A stretch of DNA of 7,214 bases from positions 1 to 7,214 of the forward strand of contig CAIUEV010000008.1 in NCBI GenBank assembly GCA_903898335.1, written 5' to 3'. Position 1 is the stretch's first letter. Every line of letters begins with the position of its first letter. Position numbers and translations under genes: made by a program. This DNA comes from an uncultured bacterium (GTDB taxonomy: Bacteria; Patescibacteriota; Minisyncoccia; CAIUEV01). Below, piece after piece: positions 3,472 through 7,214 of this stretch. Under the pieces are notes generated by a model. It saw only the letters and a list, made by a program, of their open reading frames with translations, did no database searches and was not told where the DNA came from.

Positions 3472-5859
3472 TTATTTATAAGCATAAGCCCCTACAGTTT
3501 TGGCATATAAATTCTTTTGAAAAGAGAAGAACATGGATCGAATTTTTTCTACGCTACCAAGAGACCGCTCTGCATCGGCAATAGCGTGATATTTTAAATT
3601 TAATAAGATTGGTAATTTTTCTTCATCAAGCTCCTCAACGCCTTTTTCTTTGTATTTTGATAGAACAAAATCTAAAAACTCTTTTTGTTTTTCATCTAAA
3701 TTTGCAAAAATTTTATCTTTTGCCTGCTCCACTCTTTTCACTCTGGAAATTGGCTCTGTCAAGAATGAAACGTATGTCAGAACATCAAAAAGATCGCTTT
3801 GTTCCGCATCTATCATTTTTTGCAGTGTTTCTAATTCATCTTTGCCAAAACCTTTTTCAGCGATTTTATCCAAAAAAGCTCTTCGGGTTGTTGGATTTGA
3901 CCAAATTTTTCTAAGCTCTTCCTCGTTTTTGAAAAATTCCGGCATAGTGCCAAACATGCTATCCATAAATTCTTGGATTGAGATTGGTTTACCGCTAGCG
4001 CTATAAAATGCGGTTGATATTATATGCTGAATTTCACGTTCTTTGCCATCACGTAGTTTGATCTTTAATTTTCTCCTTTGAGGATTTTCACACTCACACG
4101 GATTTTTTCCGCAGGCAGGACATATTTTGGAAGTTTTTTCGCACACACAAGGATTTTGCCCACAAATAGAGCATAATTTTGGTGGTTTGGTTTCACAGAC
4201 ACATGGATTTTGTCCGCACCTTGAGCAAACTTCCTCTATCGGATCACCATCCCATTCAGGATCGGAAAAATGCTTATAAGCATCCACGAAATCATAAATT
4301 GTAAAATATTCTTTGCCATCAAAGAGCCTCGTCCCGCGACCGACAATCTGTTTAAATTCAATCATCGAATTTATCGGGCGCATTAAAACAATATTTCGAA
4401 TATTACGTGCATCTACCCCGGTTGAAAGTTTCTGCGAAGTCGTCAAGATCGTTGGAATTGTTTTTTCGTTATCTTGGAACTCACGTAAAAATTGTTCTCC
4501 ACGTGCACCATCATTAGCCGTGACTCTTACGCAATAGTTAGGATCACTATTCTCTTTCATCTGATTTACTAAATCACGAACGGCCAATGCGTGATCTTGA
4601 GTGGCACAGAATATTATTGTTTTTTCGTTTTGATTTATCTCGTCTAAAACCACACGAACTCTTTTAGCTTCGCGTTCTTTTATTTCGATAATCCGATTAA
4701 AGTCCGGCTCCTCGTAAACTTTTCCTTCTTCCACTTCACCTTCAATAATTTTATCATCGGAAGTATATACATACTCATCAAGGGTAGTTTTTATCCTTTT
4801 TACTTTAAAAGGTGTCAGAAATCCATCATTTACGCCTTCCTTGAGCGAGTATGTATATACCGGCTCACCGAAATACCGATAAGTATCAGCGTTGTCTTGT
4901 CTTTTTGGCGTAGCAGTCAAACCAAGCTGAACAGCTGGAGAAAAATGCTCTAAAATTCCTCGCCAATTACTTTCATCGTTTGCGCCACCACGATGACATT
5001 CATCAACAATAATAAAATCAAAAAAATCTGCCGGATATTCGCCGAAATAAGGCGTCCCACTCGGACCACTCATAAAAGTTTGAAATATTGTAAAATAGAT
5101 ACTGCCACTCATCGGCACCCCTCCTTTTTTGTGAATATCCAAAGGATTAATTCGCACTAAAGCATCTTGCGGAAATGCCGAAAAAGCGTTGAAGGCTTGA
5201 TCGGCCAATATGTTTCTGTCAGCTAAAAACAAAATTCTTGGTCTACGTTCCCCATGAGAAGTCAAATTCCAGCGGGTTTGAAAAAGCTTCCAAGCAACCT
5301 GAAAAGCTACCGCTGTTTTTCCTGTTCCGGTGGCCATAGTCAAAAGAATTCTATTTTTTTCTTCCGCTACGGCACTTAAGATATTGTTAATTGCAATTTC
5401 CTGATAATATCTTTTGCCCAAATCTCCTTCGTTGGGAACGTTGGCAAAAAATTCTTTCCATATATTTTTGTCGGAGAATGTCTTATCCCACAACTCTTCA
5501 GGTGTGGGAAATTCATCAATAAGCCCTTCCTTTCCTGTCTTCATTGAAACCTCATAGATTTCTTTACCGTTAGTTGAATAAGCGTAATCGACTTGTAATT
5601 TTTGAGCGTATGCTTTAGCTTGCGCCAGCCCTTCCGTTACTCCAAGGTTTGCAGCCTTTGCCTCGACTACGCCAATTTTGCGATTTCTGTGAACTAAAAT
5701 ATAATCGGCGATTTCCGACTTGCTCCGCGTTCCGCCTGTTTGAATTTTTCCATCCGTAATACGAAATTCTCGATGGATTTTCGATCCCTCAACCTCTCCC
5801 CATCCGCTGACTTTAAGTTTTGGATCAATGTATTCTGCTCGAGTTTCTGATTCGTTCAT
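3472..5859 (-). CDS. hsdR: Type I restriction enzyme R subunit, EcoEI family
   Basis: This 795-residue protein is complete and of normal length for EcoEI-type HsdR, the subunit that moves along and cuts unmethylated DNA as part of an R2M2S complex. Residues 1-115 are the HSDR_N nuclease domain: D52 (ADYILV), E66 and K68 (VVEAKA) form the PD-(D/E)xK site, and Q80/Y84 fit the Q...Y motif. The SF2 helicase follows. Motif I is ATGTGKT at 176-182, motif II DECH at 286-289, motif III TAT at 315-317, and motif VI QIVGRGTR at 504-511. Residues 545-590 hold three C..CG.NPC.C knuckles. From about 597 (LKIKLRDGKEREIQHIISTA) to 790 is the EcoEI_R_C domain, which contacts the rest of the complex. The start follows the stop of the upstream ATPase gene by four bases, so the two are probably co-transcribed and translationally coupled. 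All key residues are present, so it should be active if a methylase and specificity subunit exist. Neither is in this window. Confidence 0.95.
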   Translation of the reverse strand: MNESETRAEYIDPKLKVSGWGEVEGSKIHREFRITDGKIQTGGTRSKSEIADYILVHRNRKIGVVEAKAANLGVTEGLAQAKAYAQKLQVDYAYSTNGKEIYEVSMKTGKEGLIDEFPTPEELWDKTFSDKNIWKEFFANVPNEGDLGKRYYQEIAINNILSAVAEEKNRILLTMATGTGKTAVAFQVAWKLFQTRWNLTSHGERRPRILFLADRNILADQAFNAFSAFPQDALVRINPLDIHKKGGVPMSGSIYFTIFQTFMSGPSGTPYFGEYPADFFDFIIVDECHRGGANDESNWRGILEHFSPAVQLGLTATPKRQDNADTYRYFGEPVYTYSLKEGVNDGFLTPFKVKRIKTTLDEYVYTSDDKIIEGEVEEGKVYEEPDFNRIIEIKEREAKRVRVVLDEINQNEKTIIFCATQDHALAVRDLVNQMKENSDPNYCVRVTANDGARGEQFLREFQDNEKTIPTILTTSQKLSTGVDARNIRNIVLMRPINSMIEFKQIVGRGTRLFDGKEYFTIYDFVDAYKHFSDPEWDGDPIEEVCSRCGQNPCVCETKPPKLCSICGQNPCVCEKTSKICPACGKNPCECENPQRRKLKIKLRDGKEREIQHIISTAFYSASGKPISIQEFMDSMFGTMPEFFKNEEELRKIWSNPTTRRAFLDKIAEKGFGKDELETLQKMIDAEQSDLFDVLTYVSFLTEPISRVKRVEQAKDKIFANLDEKQKEFLDFVLSKYKEKGVEELDEEKLPILLNLKYHAIADAERSLGSVEKIRSMFFSFQKNLYAKTVGAYAYK
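4090..4227 (-). repeat. Three tandem cysteine knuckles inside HsdR
   Basis: Residues 545-555, 563-573 and 580-590 read CSRCGQNPCVC, CSICGQNPCVC and CPACGKNPCEC, with a period of 17-18 residues and charged linkers. The 12 cysteines could bind two or three zinc ions. They sit between the helicase core and the EcoEI C-terminal domain. Cys-rich stretches at this point occur in some relatives as far as I recall, so the presence is not new, but the repeat number may vary. Confidence 0.85.
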
Positions 5860-5863
5860 AAAG

Positions 5864-7213
5864 CTACATCAAAAGAAAATAATTTAAGGGTATCATAACC
5901 GCATTGTGTTCCTGCGAATATCCTAGTTCATTCTTGGAAATAATAAGGCTGTAGTTAGGCTTTACTTTCAGGCTGGTTGTCATAATCTGTTTAAATCCTT
6001 TTTTTCCCGCTCCAACCTCGATAACGATTCTTTTATCTATTAAATTTATCACAAAATCAGCTCCGCCCTCGGAAACATCATAGGTTAGCGAAGCCCCGGT
6101 CGTTTTTGGCAAAATTCTGTTTAGATACATACCGACAATATCTTCAAATAAACTTCCTTGATAATTTTCAAATGCACCAATGCTTTCTCTTGACGATAAG
6201 TATGAAAATCTAAGAGAGGGAGTCGCGAATAGATATTTTGAAGGTTTTTTAACTTGTCTAAAATGCGATCCGTAGGGAGCAACTCTTGAAATTAATCCGG
6301 AATTTTCCAACGATCTAAGGATTAGACGGAGAGTGTCAGGCTTCATCTCTAAAGCTTCACTTAATTTTGTAACACTTACGCCTAGGGTTTCAGAAATTAA
6401 ATACAATATTTTGTCAATTCGGTTCAAAGTCTCGGTTTCAAATTTATAGAATTGAGGAATATCTGTGTAAATGACTTTGTTAATCACCTGGGATACAAAG
6501 CTAATCGCTAAAAATTCGTTCTCCGATCGCAACGTGAAAGGGAAAGTTCCGAGCTTAATATATTTACGTATTTCAAAATTATCGACATCCAACCAATATT
6601 TTCTGATCTTTTCAGTTTCTTTTTGTAGTTTATCATAAACGTCTTTAGCGTCTGTCGAATTTAAAATCGCCTCTTTAATGGTTTGGCTGATTCCTTTAAT
6701 GGGAAATTTACTGTGTTTGAAAAGCATATATTCAGAGAAACAAACCGGATAGATATCCACAAAAAAAACTCTTCTGGCAACATCGGCATTAATTTGTTCT
6801 CGCAACAACAACGCAGCAGACCCGGTGCAAAAAATCATAACTTTTTTGGATTTATCATACATTGACTTCAAAAACACCGCCCAGTTTTTATCGTAATGAA
6901 TTTCATCCAAAAAAAGAATTAAAGGTTCCTCAATTTCTTCAAGGTGTTTACCTGTCAGCTCCTCATAGTTTTCCATAATATCCCACAAATTAACATCAAA
7001 CCTCCTTATGGCTTCTTCCACTGACAAATAAAGCTTCGTAATATTTTCATTTGGTAAAGATAAAAAAAGTTGAGCCAAAAGAGTTGTCTTACCCGTGCCT
7101 CTCAGTCCGGGCATGACAATAATTCTTGGTTCGTTTCCTTTTTTTAAAAAATCCTTAACATATTTTTGTAAAACCAAAAAAGCACTCCTCTTGAAAAGAG
7201 GCTTTCCCTGCAT
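5864..7213 (-). CDS. AAA ATPase with winged helix and C-terminal nuclease-like domain (AAA_14/DUF4143 type)
   Basis: The 449-codon frame begins at an ATG whose first base is 7213, one base from the window edge. Relatives usually have extra residues before the ATPase core, so the true start may lie outside. Residues 31-50 hold Walker A (GLRGTGKTT, K42), and 97-106 hold Walker B (PLILFLDEIH, D103/E104). Residues 126-133 (MIFCTGSA) fit the sensor I strand. About 265-310 is a winged helix (VTKLSEALEMKPDTLRLILR, then SLENSGLI). The C-terminus is typical of the DUF4143 group: E357 in the GSLFEDIVG helix, D386 in GADFVI and E399 in IVIEVGAGKK. This resembles a PD-(D/E)xK fold, but the usual ExK lysine is replaced by Gly401, with lysines at 404-405. 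These ATPases are abundant in Patescibacteria, Bacteroidetes and archaea; their role is poorly known, with defence or mobile DNA often suspected. Here the gene sits in the place where hsdS or hsdM would be expected upstream of hsdR. Confidence 0.9.
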   Translation of the reverse strand: MQGKPLFKRSAFLVLQKYVKDFLKKGNEPRIIVMPGLRGTGKTTLLAQLFLSLPNENITKLYLSVEEAIRRFDVNLWDIMENYEELTGKHLEEIEEPLILFLDEIHYDKNWAVFLKSMYDKSKKVMIFCTGSAALLLREQINADVARRVFFVDIYPVCFSEYMLFKHSKFPIKGISQTIKEAILNSTDAKDVYDKLQKETEKIRKYWLDVDNFEIRKYIKLGTFPFTLRSENEFLAISFVSQVINKVIYTDIPQFYKFETETLNRIDKILYLISETLGVSVTKLSEALEMKPDTLRLILRSLENSGLISRVAPYGSHFRQVKKPSKYLFATPSLRFSYLSSRESIGAFENYQGSLFEDIVGMYLNRILPKTTGASLTYDVSEGGADFVINLIDKRIVIEVGAGKKGFKQIMTTSLKVKPNYSLIISKNELGYSQEHNAVMIPLNYFLLM

Positions 7214-7214
7214 A

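Noticed and set aside
3609..4006. Plus-strand open frames inside the HsdR gene, and one further at 4313-4537
   Set aside because: They are antisense shadows of the HsdR coding sequence, which has complete family motifs in its own frame.
1..7214. tRNA, rRNA or CRISPR array
   Set aside because: No cloverleaf with a TTC-arm, no rRNA signature and no regularly spaced direct repeats were seen on either strand.

Overview
The window is AT-rich, with long A/T runs in the intergenic DNA. None of the protein genes has a convincing Shine-Dalgarno sequence before its start. The proteins look most like those of the Candidate Phyla Radiation (Patescibacteria, for example Parcubacteria): small single-pass membrane-anchored proteins, a lone SLOG-fold protein, DUF4143-type ATPases, decaying KilA-N genes and an EcoEI-type restriction subunit. 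This placement is inference. No rRNA or other marker gene is present to confirm it.

Right half (3472-7213, minus strand): two intact genes lie four bases apart. The first is a AAA-family ATPase with a winged-helix and a C-terminal nuclease-like domain; its N-terminus may continue past the window edge. The second is a complete EcoEI-family type I restriction (HsdR) subunit with a PD-(D/E)xK nuclease, a DECH-box helicase, three tandem cysteine knuckles and the EcoEI C-terminal domain. No methylase or specificity gene is visible, so these would have to lie beyond position 7214 or elsewhere.

Left half (1-3471): this is a loose, gene-poor accessory zone. It holds a truncated membrane-anchored protein gene running off the left edge, a plus-strand SLOG/TIGR00725-like protein, and a 196-residue membrane-anchored protein of unknown function. 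Between them are two independent remnants of KilA-N DNA-binding protein genes. One (479-757) keeps the N-terminal half. The other (1837-2029) keeps the middle of the domain joined to the extreme C-terminus, with two frame breaks.

The intergenic DNA is more structured than usual. It holds a 55-bp repeat (53/55 identical) placed just upstream of both membrane-protein genes. It also holds a duplicated start fragment of the left-edge gene that ends in a run of nine C, and a dispersed element built on an identical 18-mer plus a palindrome. Two candidate small RNA genes are present, each with its own promoter and intrinsic terminator. The minus-strand one (about 2252-2356) is the better supported.

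Taken together, this looks like an insertion and decay hotspot (KilA-N remnants, repeats, duplicated boundaries) next to a restriction/defence operon. I see no tRNA, rRNA, CRISPR array or complete transposase.
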